Origin: Burkholderiales bacterium
Lineage (GTDB): Bacteria > Pseudomonadota > Gammaproteobacteria > Burkholderiales > Thiobacteraceae
DNA: 64,000 bases
Direction: 5' to 3'
Assembly: GCA_023511995.1 (NCBI GenBank)
Contig: JAIMAL010000005.1
Coordinates: 1-64,000, forward strand
The notes beneath the pieces are model-generated. The model had not been told where the DNA came from. It ran no database searches and saw only the letters and a program-made list of their open reading frames with translations. The position numbers and the translations under genes are program-made. Each line of letters opens with the position of its first letter. The first letter of the stretch is position 1. Of the stretch, positions 1 through 9,728 are shown piece by piece.

Positions 1-101
1 ACGCCTGAACTGGAAAACACCTCATCAGGTATTTATGCAATCATACAGCCGCGTTGCACTTCGAGATTGAATCCACCGACTGTTTGAAAGGAACGTGAAA
101 C

Positions 102-319
102 ATGGGCGCGAAACGCAAGCAACACGGCTGGCGGAACTCGTCTCGGAATTCGGCGTGCATCCGACGATGATCAGCGCCTGGAAGCAGGAACTGGCGAAGA
201 ACGCCAAGACGCTATTCGAGCGGGGCAACAAGAAGATGGAAGACCCGCAGAAGGTCATCGACCACCTGCACCGCAAGATTGGCCAGTTGCAGGTCGAACG
301 GGATTTAGTTCCGGCGTAA
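102..319 (+). pseudogene. IS3-family OrfA, internally deleted and frameshifted
   Basis: The expected start is ATG 102, after an AAAGGAA ribosome site, and it opens MGAKRKQH, the usual OrfA beginning. Right after this the reading continues sensibly only in another frame (codons from about position 131), with LAELVSEFGVHPTMISAWK, the helix-turn-helix core. About 20 codons normally lying between these two segments are missing, which explains the frame change. The C-terminal HRKIGQLQVERD heptad segment is preserved, but the final residues (LVPA, stop) are aberrant, suggesting another indel near 305. A GTG at 95 opens the second frame, but that is probably fortuitous. Confidence 0.8.
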
Positions 320-402
320 CGCCCTGCCCGCGTTAGCCTGCACTGAAACTGCGTTTTCTTGGCCGGACAGCCCGCCATGGCCCGCCTGCTGAAAGGCGCG
401 CG

Positions 403-1236
403 ATGATTGCCCGGGGGAGCGTGCTGTCCGTAACCCGGCAAGCCAAGTTGCTGGCCATCTCTCGCAGCAGCGTCTATTACCGGCCCAAGCCGGCGTCACA
501 GGAGGAGATCGACCTGCTCAAGCGGCTCGACGAACGCTTCACCGAGAACCCGATGTATGGCAGCCGGCGACTGCAGGTCATGCTCAAACGGTAAGCCGTC
601 CTCGTCGGATGCTGCCGCATCCGTCGGCTGATGGGGAAGCTCGGCCTGTGGGTGGTCGGCCCCAAGCCCGGCCCCAGCCGGCCGCATCCGGAGCACAAGG
701 TCTAGCCTTATCCGCTGCGCGGCCTCATCATCGACCGGCCGAACCAGGTTTGGGCGACCGACATCACCTACATCCGCATACGGCACGGCTTCCTCTACCT
801 GTGCGCGATCATGGGCTGGGCGACCAGGAAAGTGCTGGCATGGCGTCTGTCAAACACGCTGACCAGCGACTTCTGCACGGTGGCACTCAAGGAGGCCATC
901 TCCCGCTACGGAACCCCCGAGATCCTCAACACCGACCAGGCCCGCCAATTCACCCGCGCCGAACTCACCCGCGTGCTCAAGGCGCAAGGCATCCAGATCA
1001 GCATGGATGGCCGGGGACGCTGCCACGGTAACATCTTCGTCGAACGGCTGTGGTGGACCATCAACCACGAATGGGTCTATCTGCACCCGTGCGACACGGG
1101 CATCGAGCAAAAAAGGCGCATTGCCGAATGCTTCGACTGGTATAACCGCCAGCGACCGCATCAGTCGCTGGGTTGGAAAACGCTGGATGAGACCTACTTC
1201 GATGCGTTGGCGAAAGCCCAACCCTTGGCGGCGTGA
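403..1236 (+). pseudogene. IS3-family OrfB transposase with two in-frame stop codons
   Basis: One reading frame runs from ATG 403 to the stop at 1236 and is recognisable throughout as an IS3 transposase. The N-terminal part carries the SRSSVYYRP and NPMYGSRRL motifs. The integrase core carries WATDITYI (first Asp), NTDQARQF (second Asp) and FVERLWWTINHEWVY (Glu), followed by YNRQRPHQSLG. The frame is broken by TAA at 592-594 and TAG at 703-705. The TAG stands where relatives have the tyrosine of HKVYPY, so it looks like a simple TAC/TAT to TAG substitution. Downstream codons up to 1236 remain intact, indicating recent decay. Confidence 0.85.
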
Positions 1237-1257
1237 CATGCAACAAGCGCGATGCAC

Positions 1258-1338
1258 TGTGGATTTGTGGGCAGCCGGCTGCGCCGGTTCCCGCTTAAGC
1301 GCTTTGCGCGCTCAGGCGGCTGCCCACAAGCTCCACAG
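1258..1338. repeat. Large imperfect palindrome beside the IS remnant
   Basis: The arm at 1258-1277 is the reverse complement of 1317-1337 with one inserted base and one mismatch near the outer end, giving a stem of about 20 bp around a 39-base loop. The 5' side of the loop begins with a further palindrome, GCAGCCGGCTGC at 1271-1282. It follows the OrfB stop by about 20 bases. It could be a hairpin at the end of the insertion sequence or a REP-like element into which the IS inserted. There is no T-run, so it does not look like a simple intrinsic terminator. Confidence 0.75.
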
Positions 1339-1475
1339 CGCTTCGCCTACAATCTTTCAAATCCGGGAACGCCAAAACCATCTCTCCGGCACCGGCCTTA
1401 GCTTATTCCTCCCCGGTGGCTGTGCAAACGACCGGGACCATCGCTTGTTCTCGCCAGTCGCTGCGAGACCCCTGC

Positions 1476-3038
1476 TCACTCCCACTCGATGGTTGCGGGG
1501 GGTTTGCTGGAGATGTCGTAGACGACGCGGTTGATGCCGCGGACTTCGTTGATGATGCGGTTGGAGACTTTGGCCAGGAGGGTGTAGGGCAGCTCCGCCC
1601 AGTGGGCGGTCATGAAATCCTGGGTCTGCACCGCGCGCAGGGCAACGACGTAATCATAGGTGCGGCCATCGCCCATGACGCCCACCGACTTCACCGGCAG
1701 GAAGACGGCAAAGGCCTGGGAGGTTTTCTCGTACCAGCCGGAGGCACGCAGCTCTTCGATGAAGATGGCGTCGGCACGCCGCAGCAGGTCGGCATATTCG
1801 CGCTTCACCTCCCCCAGGATGCGCACTCCCAGCCCCGGACCGGGAAAGGGATGCCGATAGACCATGTCATGGGGCAGGCCCAGGGCGAGCCCCAGTTGGC
1901 GCACTTCGTCCTTGAAGAGTTCACGCAGCGGTTCCAGAAGCTTGAGGTGCAGGGTTTCCGGCAGGCCGCCCACGTTGTGGTGTGACTTGATGGTATGGGC
2001 TTTCTTGGTTTTGGCGCTCGCCGATTCGATCACGTCGGGGTAGATGGTGCCCTGCGCCAGCCATTTGACGTTGGGCAGTTTTGCCGCTTCCTCCTGGAAG
2101 ACGTGGACGAATTCGCGGCCGATGATCTTACGTTTCTCTTCGGGATCGGTCACCCCGCGCAGGGCGGACATGAAACGCTCCGAGGCATCCACGTGGATGA
2201 CGCGCACCCCCAGATTGCGGGCGAAGGTGGCCATGACCTGTTCCGCCTCGTTGACGCGCAGCAGGCCGTTGTCAACGAAGACACAGGTGAGCTGATCGCC
2301 GATGGCGCGGTGCAGCAGGGCGGCGACCACCGACGAATCCACCCCTCCCGATAGCCCCAGGATGACTTCCTCGCTGCCCACCTCGGAGCGGATGCGGCCG
2401 ATAGCCTCTTCCACGTAATCGGGCATGTTCCAGTCGTGGCCACAGCCGCAGATGTCGTGCACGAAACGGTCGATGATGGCCCTGCCCTGCAGGGTGTGGG
2501 TGACCTCGGGATGAAACTGCAGACCATAAAACCGCCGGCTGTCGTCGGCCATGCCGGCGATGGGTGTGGCCGCATTCTCACAGATGACCTTGAAACCCGG
2601 CGGCAACGCGGTGACCTTGTCGCCATGGCTCATCCAGACATCCAGCCAGCAGTGGCCATCGGCATCGCAGCGATCCTGGATGTCCCGCAGCAGGGCGGAA
2701 TGTCCGTGCACACGCACCTCGGCATAGCCGAATTCCCGATGCGTGGCGTTTTCCACCTTGCCCCCGAGCTGGGCGGCCATGGTCTGCATGCCGTAGCAGA
2801 TGCCCAGCACGGGCACACCGAGGTGGAAGACGATATCGGGAGCGCGAGGGGTCTGCGCCTCATAGACGGAGGCCGGGCCGCCGGAGAGGATGATCCCCTT
2901 GGGGTTGAAATCGCGGATGAACTGTTCCGCCACATCGTAGGGATGGAGCTCGCAATACACCTCACTTTCCCGTACCCGACGGGCGATGAGTTGGGTGTAC
3001 TGGGAACCGAAATCGAGGATGAGGATTTTGTCGTGCAT
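1476..3038 (-). CDS. guaA: GMP synthase (glutamine-hydrolysing)
   Basis: It converts XMP to GMP using glutamine and ATP, the last step of de novo guanine nucleotide synthesis. The 520-residue length is normal for the single-chain enzyme. The N-terminal class I amidotransferase shows the nucleophile elbow GICYGM and QFHPEVTH. The ATP-pyrophosphatase domain has the P-loop LSGGVDSSV, and the C-terminal dimerisation domain ends in the conserved ATIEWE. It lies 67 bases downstream of guaB on the same strand and is probably co-transcribed with it. Confidence 0.97.
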   Translation of the reverse strand: MHDKILILDFGSQYTQLIARRVRESEVYCELHPYDVAEQFIRDFNPKGIILSGGPASVYEAQTPRAPDIVFHLGVPVLGICYGMQTMAAQLGGKVENATHREFGYAEVRVHGHSALLRDIQDRCDADGHCWLDVWMSHGDKVTALPPGFKVICENAATPIAGMADDSRRFYGLQFHPEVTHTLQGRAIIDRFVHDICGCGHDWNMPDYVEEAIGRIRSEVGSEEVILGLSGGVDSSVVAALLHRAIGDQLTCVFVDNGLLRVNEAEQVMATFARNLGVRVIHVDASERFMSALRGVTDPEEKRKIIGREFVHVFQEEAAKLPNVKWLAQGTIYPDVIESASAKTKKAHTIKSHHNVGGLPETLHLKLLEPLRELFKDEVRQLGLALGLPHDMVYRHPFPGPGLGVRILGEVKREYADLLRRADAIFIEELRASGWYEKTSQAFAVFLPVKSVGVMGDGRTYDYVVALRAVQTQDFMTAHWAELPYTLLAKVSNRIINEVRGINRVVYDISSKPPATIEWE

Positions 3039-3105
3039 GTTCTGTCAGCCCGTGGCCGCACTGCAATGCCCTGGCGGTGCAGGCCCCCGGGCATGCCTGC
3101 CGCTT

Positions 3106-4689
<1,584 letters not shown>

Positions 4690-4726
4690 TCAGGATATCC
4701 ACTGACCAAAAGAGGAGCCCAAAACG

Positions 4727-5053
4727 ATGAAACAGGTACTCATCACCCTTGCCGCTGCCGGTTTCCTGGCCCTTGCCGGTTGCCAGACCACCCCGAGCCA
4801 GCCCCAGGCCGCAGCGACCCCGGCTTTGTCCGACGAAGCCAAGGCCGCCCTGGCCAAGGCGGAAGCGGATGTGAAGGCCGCCGACGCCAAAGGCGCTCTG
4901 TGGACCACCGCCGAAGATGCGCTGAAAGCGGCGAAGGAAGCCGCGCAAAAAGGGGACAGCGCAGCGGTGATCAAGCATGCGAAAACGGCCAGCGAGCATG
5001 CCGCCCTGGGCCTTGCCCAGAAATCCTACCCCTTGAGCGTGGTGGGCAAGTAA
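4727..5053 (+). CDS. Small alanine-rich lipoprotein
   Basis: This 108-residue protein has a signal peptide ending in the lipobox LAGC (Cys19), so it should be lipidated and anchored in the envelope. The mature part begins with a Pro/Thr/Gln linker. An Ala/Lys/Glu-rich amphipathic helical region follows (about residues 35-100), with no recognisable catalytic motif. It resembles small helical envelope lipoproteins, but I cannot name the family. A GC-rich hairpin terminator follows immediately, so it is probably monocistronic. It is divergent from guaB. Confidence 0.8.
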   Translation: MKQVLITLAAAGFLALAGCQTTPSQPQAAATPALSDEAKAALAKAEADVKAADAKGALWTTAEDALKAAKEAAQKGDSAAVIKHAKTASEHAALGLAQKSYPLSVVGK

Positions 5054-5060
5054 GCCGCCC

Positions 5061-5084
5061 AAGGCCGCCTGCGGGCGGCCTTTT
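5061..5084 (+). terminator. Intrinsic terminator after the lipoprotein gene
   Basis: The stem AAGGCCGCC/GGCGGCCTT has 9 perfect pairs around a TGCG loop, followed by TTTT. It begins 8 bases after the stop codon at 5053. Confidence 0.85.
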
Positions 5085-5102
5085 CGCTCGAGCCGTCAAG
5101 CC

Positions 5103-5549
5103 TTGAAAGTTCTGCTTCCCCTCCTTCTGGCCCTTGCCCTGCCCGGGCTTGCCGCCGCCCAGCTCTACAGGTGGGTGGATGCCCAGGGCAGAGTTCACTA
5201 CTCGGACACGCCTCCGCCGGCTGGTGCCAGGACATCGAAATCCCTGCCGGCCGCGCCTTCCAACGCCGCGCCCACCGCCCCGGCGAAAACCTGGCAGGAA
5301 AAGGAAATGGAGTTCCGCCAGCGGCGCGCCGCGGAAGCGGAGGCCCAGGCGAAAAAGGAAAAGGAAGCGGAGGAAGCCCGGCAGAAACAGGCAAACTGCG
5401 AGGCCGCGCGCAACCACCTGCGGCTCCTGGAAAGCGGCCAGCGGGTGGCGCGGGTCAACGCCGAGGGGGAACGGGAATTCCTCGACGACGCAGCCCGGGA
5501 AAAGGCGATCCGCGATGCCCGCAAGGCCGTGGAGACCTGGTGCAAGTAG
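5103..5549 (+). CDS. DUF4124 domain protein, secreted
   Basis: This 148-residue protein starts at TTG 5103. A signal peptide ending around GLAAA is followed by LYRWVDAQGRVHYSDTPPP, the hallmark of DUF4124. Residues about 55-110 form a highly charged Lys/Glu/Ala-rich helix, probably a coiled coil. The C-terminal part contains two cysteines (NCEAARN and TWCK) that could pair in the periplasm. DUF4124 proteins are common in beta- and gammaproteobacteria and have no assigned function. A terminator precedes the start, so it needs its own promoter, which I could not identify. Confidence 0.85.
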   Translation: MKVLLPLLLALALPGLAAAQLYRWVDAQGRVHYSDTPPPAGARTSKSLPAAPSNAAPTAPAKTWQEKEMEFRQRRAAEAEAQAKKEKEAEEARQKQANCEAARNHLRLLESGQRVARVNAEGEREFLDDAAREKAIRDARKAVETWCK

Positions 5550-5714
5550 CCCCAAGTCCCTCAGGCCCCATCAAAACCCCCTTCTTGCTTGAAGCACTGG
5601 CTAAAGGAAGCGCAATCCCTCCCTCCGTGCTTCGGCGCGGCTTAGCCCTAGCAAGAACGCTCACCCGCAGGGGGGCCTTGCGGGGCCGCCTTTGAGGTGC
5701 CAAGCAAGGCCCGC

Positions 5715-6044
5715 TCATTCAGCCTCGGCCGGGAGTTCACCCCCGCCTTTTTTCATCGCCTTGCCTTCCTCCGCCCGTTTACGCCGGACCTCCTTCGGAT
5801 CGGCAATGAGGGGGCGGTAGATTTCCACCCGGTCGCGGTCGCGCAGGGGAGTGTCCAGCTTGCTGAGCTTGGACCAGATGCCCACCTTGTTGCGCGTCAG
5901 ATCGATTTCGGGAAAGCGCTCCAGCACACCGGAGCGTCGGATGGCTTCCTCCACCGTCGCCCCCGGTGGTAACCGTACCGGGAGGAGCACCTGCTGATCC
6001 GGCCGGGCGTAGGCCACTTCCACCAGGATTTCTTCAGTTGCCAT
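5715..6044 (-). CDS. rnfH: RnfH/RatB family ubiquitin-like protein (UPF0125)
   Basis: The 109-residue beta-grasp protein starts at [13 protein letters not shown] (ATG 6044). Diagnostic segments include [15 protein letters not shown] and [20 protein letters not shown], followed by a basic tail. The family sits next to ratA in many proteobacteria (called RatB in E. coli) and in some species beside rnf genes. Its biochemical function is unsettled. The gene overlaps the end of ratA by 11 bases, indicating translational coupling. Confidence 0.92.
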   Translation of the reverse strand: MATEEILVEVAYARPDQQVLLPVRLPPGATVEEAIRRSGVLERFPEIDLTRNKVGIWSKLSKLDTPLRDRDRVEIYRPLIADPKEVRRKRAEEGKAMKKGGGELPAEAE

Positions 6045-6468
6045 AGAGCTTCTCCGCGCGCGCAACAAAGGCTTCCACCAGACTGCCGGCAATCAGGCTG
6101 AACACCGGATTGACCACGTTCTCGATCCAGCGCGTGGCAAATTCGTAGTGAAGCCGGAATTCCACTTTGCAGGCGTCCTCCGCCAGGGCACGGAACACCC
6201 AGCTTCCCTCCAGGGCGCGAAAGGGCCCTTCCTTAAGCCGCATCTCGATGCGGTGGGGGCGCAGCCGCACATTCTCGGTGGTAAAGCTTTGCCTCAGGTG
6301 GTGATAATCGATATGGATGGTGGCCACCACGCGCTCTTCCTCACGGCAAGCCACTTCGGTGCGGGCGCACCAGGGAAGGAAGAGGGGATAATCCTCCACC
6401 CGGTCCACCAGCTCGAACATCTGCGGCGCAGAGTAGGCAACCAGCACGGATTTTTCGACTTGCGCCAT
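6034..6468 (-). CDS. ratA: RatA/COQ10-like START-domain protein
   Basis: This 144-residue protein starts at [24 protein letters not shown]. It has the full SRPBCC/START fold signature of the RatA/Coq10 group: YPLFLPWC near the N-terminus, FTTENVRL in the middle and a C-terminal helix ending KLYGN. E. coli RatA was described as a toxin blocking 70S subunit association, while the mitochondrial homologue Coq10 binds ubiquinone; for this organism a quinone-binding role is at least as likely. It is divergent from smpB, a widely conserved arrangement. Confidence 0.93.
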   Translation of the reverse strand: MAQVEKSVLVAYSAPQMFELVDRVEDYPLFLPWCARTEVACREEERVVATIHIDYHHLRQSFTTENVRLRPHRIEMRLKEGPFRALEGSWVFRALAEDACKVEFRLHYEFATRWIENVVNPVFSLIAGSLVEAFVARAEKLYGN

Positions 6469-6520
6469 GGTAAGGGCGAAAACGGCAGGCCGGCGGCAGG
6501 CGGCCCATGGCAAAAGTGTT

Positions 6521-6526
6521 TAGAAT
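6521..6526 (+). promoter_or_regulatory. Candidate -10 element for smpB
   Basis: TAGAAT followed by ACGCG lies 39 bases before the smpB start. The same TARAAT plus GCG-rich discriminator appears before several other genes here (ettA, aat, ilvE, pyrD). No convincing -35 element is present. Confidence 0.35.
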
Positions 6527-6564
6527 ACGCGATTTTTCCGGCGGGTTCACCCCGGGCGGCCACC

Positions 6565-7017
6565 ATGTCCATCGTCCAGAACAAGAAGGCCTTTCACGAT
6601 TACTTCATCGAGGAAAAGTACGAGGCCGGCATCGTCCTCGAGGGCTGGGAGGTAAAAGCCATTCGCGCCGGGCGCGTCCAGCTCAAGGAATCCTACGTCG
6701 TCATCCGCAACGGGGAGCTCTACCTCATCGGGGCCCATATCAGCCCGCTGCCCACGGTCTCCCGCCACGTCCACCCGGACCCCACCCGCAGCCGCAAACT
6801 GCTGCTCCATGCAGAAGAAATCAAACGCTTGATCGGCAAGGTGGAACGTGCCGGCTACACCCTCGTTGCCCTCGATCTGCACTACAGCAAAGGCCGCATC
6901 AAGGCGGAAATCGGCCTGGCGAAGGGCAAGAAGAAACACGACGTGCGCGAAGCCGAGAAAAAGCGGGAGTGGGAGCGGGAGCGGGCGCGCCTCATGCGTA
7001 CACCCCGCAGCGGCTGA
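6565..7017 (+). CDS. smpB: SsrA-binding protein SmpB
   Basis: It binds tmRNA and delivers it to stalled ribosomes for trans-translation. The 150-residue length is typical. Recognisable stretches are [56 protein letters not shown] and the C-terminal basic helix [14 protein letters not shown] that inserts in the mRNA channel. The start ATG 6565 is chosen by homology; the frame extends upstream through the divergent ratA gene, which is a shadow. The ssrA gene itself is not in the window. Confidence 0.96.
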   Translation: MSIVQNKKAFHDYFIEEKYEAGIVLEGWEVKAIRAGRVQLKESYVVIRNGELYLIGAHISPLPTVSRHVHPDPTRSRKLLLHAEEIKRLIGKVERAGYTLVALDLHYSKGRIKAEIGLAKGKKKHDVREAEKKREWERERARLMRTPRSG

Positions 7018-7101
7018 CGCTCACCCCGATTCACCGGGATGCGCCTCCGGCCGCCATCTCCCAGCGGCGGATGGGGAAACGCCTTGCTTTTCCCCGCCGG
7101 G

Positions 7102-7142
7102 AAAAGGCCGGCCTGCTTACGGTCTGCTTACTTTTGCCGGCC
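7102..7142 (-). terminator. Possible terminator for tRNA-His
   Basis: On the minus strand GGCCGGC (7142-7136) pairs with GCCGGCC (7112-7106) across a 23-base loop and is followed by TTTT (7105-7102). It lies 35 bases after the tRNA 3' end. The long loop lowers confidence. Confidence 0.4.
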
Positions 7143-7176
7143 GCCTTGGGCGAGTTGTCGCAGGGGCTTGATTGTT

Positions 7177-7253
7177 TGGGGCGAGGTATGGGGATCGAAC
7201 CCACGACACCTGGAGCCACAATCCAGTGCTCTACCAACTGAGCTAACCCCGCC
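7177..7253 (-). tRNA. tRNA-His (anticodon GTG)
   Basis: The cloverleaf folds completely. The acceptor stem is GCGGGGT/ACCTCGC with one G-T pair, and the extra G at position -1 pairs with C73, the identity mark of histidine tRNA. The D arm contains AGCTCAGTTGGTAGAGC and the anticodon stem is CTGGA/TCCAG with loop TTGTGGC. The T arm contains GGGTTCGATCCCC. CCA is encoded at 7177-7179. Confidence 0.97.
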
Positions 7254-7370
7254 ATGGGAGACTGCGATAGCAGTAAAGCAGGAAATTATGGCCCAGCCCC
7301 CGGTGAAAAGCAACCAATCCGGCGGAATCGTTCTGCCGCACAAGGCGCCGCCGTTTTGATAAGACACCCC

Positions 7371-8540
7371 TCACCGCCCGGGCCCAAGCTGCCAGGCGAG
7401 CAGCAAAAGCGCCAGCAGCGCGCAGCCGGCGGCGAGGGAATAGGTCACCGCCGGCCCCCACAGGTCCCAACTGTAACCCGCGTAGAGGCTGCCCAGCGTG
7501 CCGCCGGCGCCGAAGGAAATGCTGTTGTAGAGGGCCTGGCCCCGTGCCTGCAGGCGGCCGGGGAAGAAACGATGCACGAGGGCGATGGCGGAGGCGTGAT
7601 AGGCGCCGAAGGTGGCGGCGTGGAAGGTCTGGGCGAGGACGATGAGCCAGGGATGCCGCACCCCCCAGGCAATGATGAGGAAGCGCGCCACGGCAAAGGC
7701 GAAGCTGGCCTTGAGCACCGTCTCCAGGGACAGACGGCCAAACAGCCGCCCCGCATAAAGGAAGACGCCGATCTCGCACAGCACGCCCAGCGCCCACAGC
7801 CAGCCGATGCCGCTTTTGCTGTAGCCGTGGGCAGCGAGATAAATGGAGTAGAAGGTGTAGTAGGGCCCATGCGCCGCCGACATGAGAAAACAGGCGGCGA
7901 TGAGGGCCATGACCGGCGGCTTGCGCAGCACCGCCCACACCGAGCCCGGGGCACTGTCGTGGCTGGCCACCTGCGCCTCGGGGATGTGGCGGGAAAAGAG
8001 GGCCACCCCCACCAGGGTGGCGAGCACGATCCAGGGCAGCCAGCGCAGGGGAAGGTAGTCCAGAAGATACCCCACCCCCACCACGCTGAGGATGAAGCCC
8101 ACCGAGCCCCACAGGCGGATGCTCCCATAAAGATCGGTGCGTTCCCCCAGATGGCTCAAGGTGGTGGCCTCCACCAGGGGCAGTGAGGCGCTCCAGAAAA
8201 AGGCGAGCAAGGCCATGCAGACGAAAAGCAGGGCGAAACTCTCGCCCAGGAAAACTCCAGAAAAGGCGATCACGCTGGAAAGAGCGGCGATCTGCACGAT
8301 GAAGACCCGGCGGCCATGGCGGTCCGCGAGGTGTCCCCACACATTCGGGGCGAACATGCGCATCACGGCCAGCAGCGACATGAGCACGCCGATTTCGAAG
8401 GCGGTGAAGGAAAGCGACTTGAGATAAAGGCTCCAGTAGGGGGAGATGACGCCGACGAAGGCGAAATAGAAAAAGTAAAACCCGGCGAGCTCCCAATAGG
8501 GGAGCCCGCCTGCATGCGGCTGCCCACCTTCCGTGTGCAT
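7371..8540 (-). CDS. MFS permease, phenylpropionate-permease (HcaT)-like
   Basis: This 389-residue inner-membrane protein has about twelve predicted membrane segments. The loop between segments 2 and 3 reads GHLADRHGRR, the major facilitator signature. The N-terminal PYWELAGFYFFYFAFVGVISPYWSLYLKSL is characteristic of the MFS_1-like/HcaT group (3-phenylpropionate and nucleoside-type permeases). The substrate cannot be predicted. It lies 24 bases downstream of aroC on the same strand and may be co-transcribed with it. Confidence 0.8.
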   Translation of the reverse strand: MHTEGGQPHAGGLPYWELAGFYFFYFAFVGVISPYWSLYLKSLSFTAFEIGVLMSLLAVMRMFAPNVWGHLADRHGRRVFIVQIAALSSVIAFSGVFLGESFALLFVCMALLAFFWSASLPLVEATTLSHLGERTDLYGSIRLWGSVGFILSVVGVGYLLDYLPLRWLPWIVLATLVGVALFSRHIPEAQVASHDSAPGSVWAVLRKPPVMALIAACFLMSAAHGPYYTFYSIYLAAHGYSKSGIGWLWALGVLCEIGVFLYAGRLFGRLSLETVLKASFAFAVARFLIIAWGVRHPWLIVLAQTFHAATFGAYHASAIALVHRFFPGRLQARGQALYNSISFGAGGTLGSLYAGYSWDLWGPAVTYSLAAGCALLALLLLAWQLGPGR

Positions 8541-8564
8541 GGGATTGAGGCGCCTTTGTGGGGC

Positions 8565-9671
8565 CTAGGCCCCGCCGGCGCGGCCCGGGATGGGGGGAAG
8601 GGGAGGCACCACGTCCGCGTTCTGCGCGCGATGGCGCAGGGCGTGATCCATCAACACGATGGCGAGCAGCGCCTCGGCAATGGGGGTGGCACGGATGCCC
8701 ACGCAGGGATCGTGGCGGCCCGTGGTCACCACCTGCACCGGCTGGCCAGCAAGGTCCACGGAACGCCGCGCAACGGCGATGCTGGAGGTGGGCTTGATGG
8801 CAATGGATACCTCGATGTCCTGGCCCGTGGAAATCCCGCCGAGGATGCCGCCGGCATGATTGCTGCGGAAGCCCTCGGGGGTGAGCTCATCACCGTGCTC
8901 ACTGCCGCGCTGGGTGACGGCGCGGAACCCCGCCCCGATCTCCACCCCTTTCACCGCGTTGAGCCCCATCATGGCGTGGGCGATGTCGGCATCGAGGCGG
9001 TCATAGATGGGCTCGCCCCAGCCGGGGGGCACGTTGTGGGCCACCACCCGCACCCGGGCGCCGATGGAATCCTTCTCCCGCCGGATGGCGTCGAGATAAG
9101 CCTCAAGCTCCGGCACGATGGCATTGTTGGGCGCGAAAAAGGGATTCTCATCCACCTCGTCCCAACTGACGAAGGGGATTTCCTTCTCCCCCATCTGCGC
9201 CAGACAGCCGCGGATGACGATGCCGTGGCGTTCCTTCAGCCACTTGCGCGCAATGGCGCCCGCCGCCACCGTGGGGGCGGTCAGCCGCGCGGAGGACCGG
9301 CCGCCGCCGCGATGGTCGCGGATGCCGTATTTCTGCAGGTAGGTGTAATCGGCATGCCCCGGGCGGAAGGTGGTGGCGAGGTTGCCATAGTCCTGGCTGC
9401 GCGCATCTTCGTTGCGGATCACCAGCGCAATGGGGGTGCCGGTGGTGCGCCCCTCGAACACGCCGGAAAGGATTTCCACGCGGTCCGACTCCCGCCGCTG
9501 GGTCACGTGGCGAGAGGTTCCGGGTTTGCGCCGGTCGAGATCCCGCTGGATGTCCTCCACCGTGAGGCTCATGCCGGGCGGACAGCCGTCCACCACACAA
9601 CCGATGGCGGGGCCATGGGATTCGCCGAAATTGGTGACGCAGAAGAGCTTGCCGAGGGTGTTGCCAGACAT
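8565..9671 (-). CDS. aroC: Chorismate synthase
   Basis: It catalyses anti-1,4-elimination of phosphate from EPSP to chorismate using reduced FMN, the final step of the shikimate pathway. The 368-residue protein starts [20 protein letters not shown], with the GESHG active-site motif. It also contains the [16 protein letters not shown] region and [15 protein letters not shown] near the C-terminus, both strongly conserved. It is divergent from the P-type ATPase gene, with 57 bases between the starts. Confidence 0.97.
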   Translation of the reverse strand: MSGNTLGKLFCVTNFGESHGPAIGCVVDGCPPGMSLTVEDIQRDLDRRKPGTSRHVTQRRESDRVEILSGVFEGRTTGTPIALVIRNEDARSQDYGNLATTFRPGHADYTYLQKYGIRDHRGGGRSSARLTAPTVAAGAIARKWLKERHGIVIRGCLAQMGEKEIPFVSWDEVDENPFFAPNNAIVPELEAYLDAIRREKDSIGARVRVVAHNVPPGWGEPIYDRLDADIAHAMMGLNAVKGVEIGAGFRAVTQRGSEHGDELTPEGFRSNHAGGILGGISTGQDIEVSIAIKPTSSIAVARRSVDLAGQPVQVVTTGRHDPCVGIRATPIAEALLAIVLMDHALRHRAQNADVVPPLPPIPGRAGGA

Positions 9672-9728
9672 GGGAGCGGACCTGATGCTTTTGCGCTAAG
9701 TTTAACATGCGCCTTTTGCCGCCCCATC

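Larger units (their letters stand above)
62..1340 (+). mobile_element. Degenerate IS3-family insertion sequence (approximate ends)
   Basis: This is a remnant of an IS3-family element with a small helix-turn-helix OrfA followed by an OrfB integrase-type (DDE) transposase. OrfA has an internal deletion and frame change, and OrfB has two in-frame stops, so the element is almost certainly inactive. I could not define terminal inverted repeats or a target-site duplication; the left limit is set just before the OrfA leader and the right limit at the end of the palindrome downstream of OrfB. Family assignment rests on the OrfA LAEL..EFGVHPT motif and the OrfB WATDITY, GTP.IL.TDQ and YN..RPHQSLG motifs. 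Confidence 0.8.

Noticed and set aside
5664-5684. CCCGCA/TGCGGG hairpin between the DUF4124 gene and rnfH
   Set aside because: Only 6 bp with a G-rich loop and no T-run; not convincing as a terminator.
8670-8690. TGGCACG sequence resembling a -24 element
   Set aside because: It is inside aroC and lacks a correctly spaced TTGC.
8316-9728. N-terminal extension of the P-type ATPase frame
   Set aside because: The extension is antisense to aroC and the MFS gene; homology begins at ATG 9729.
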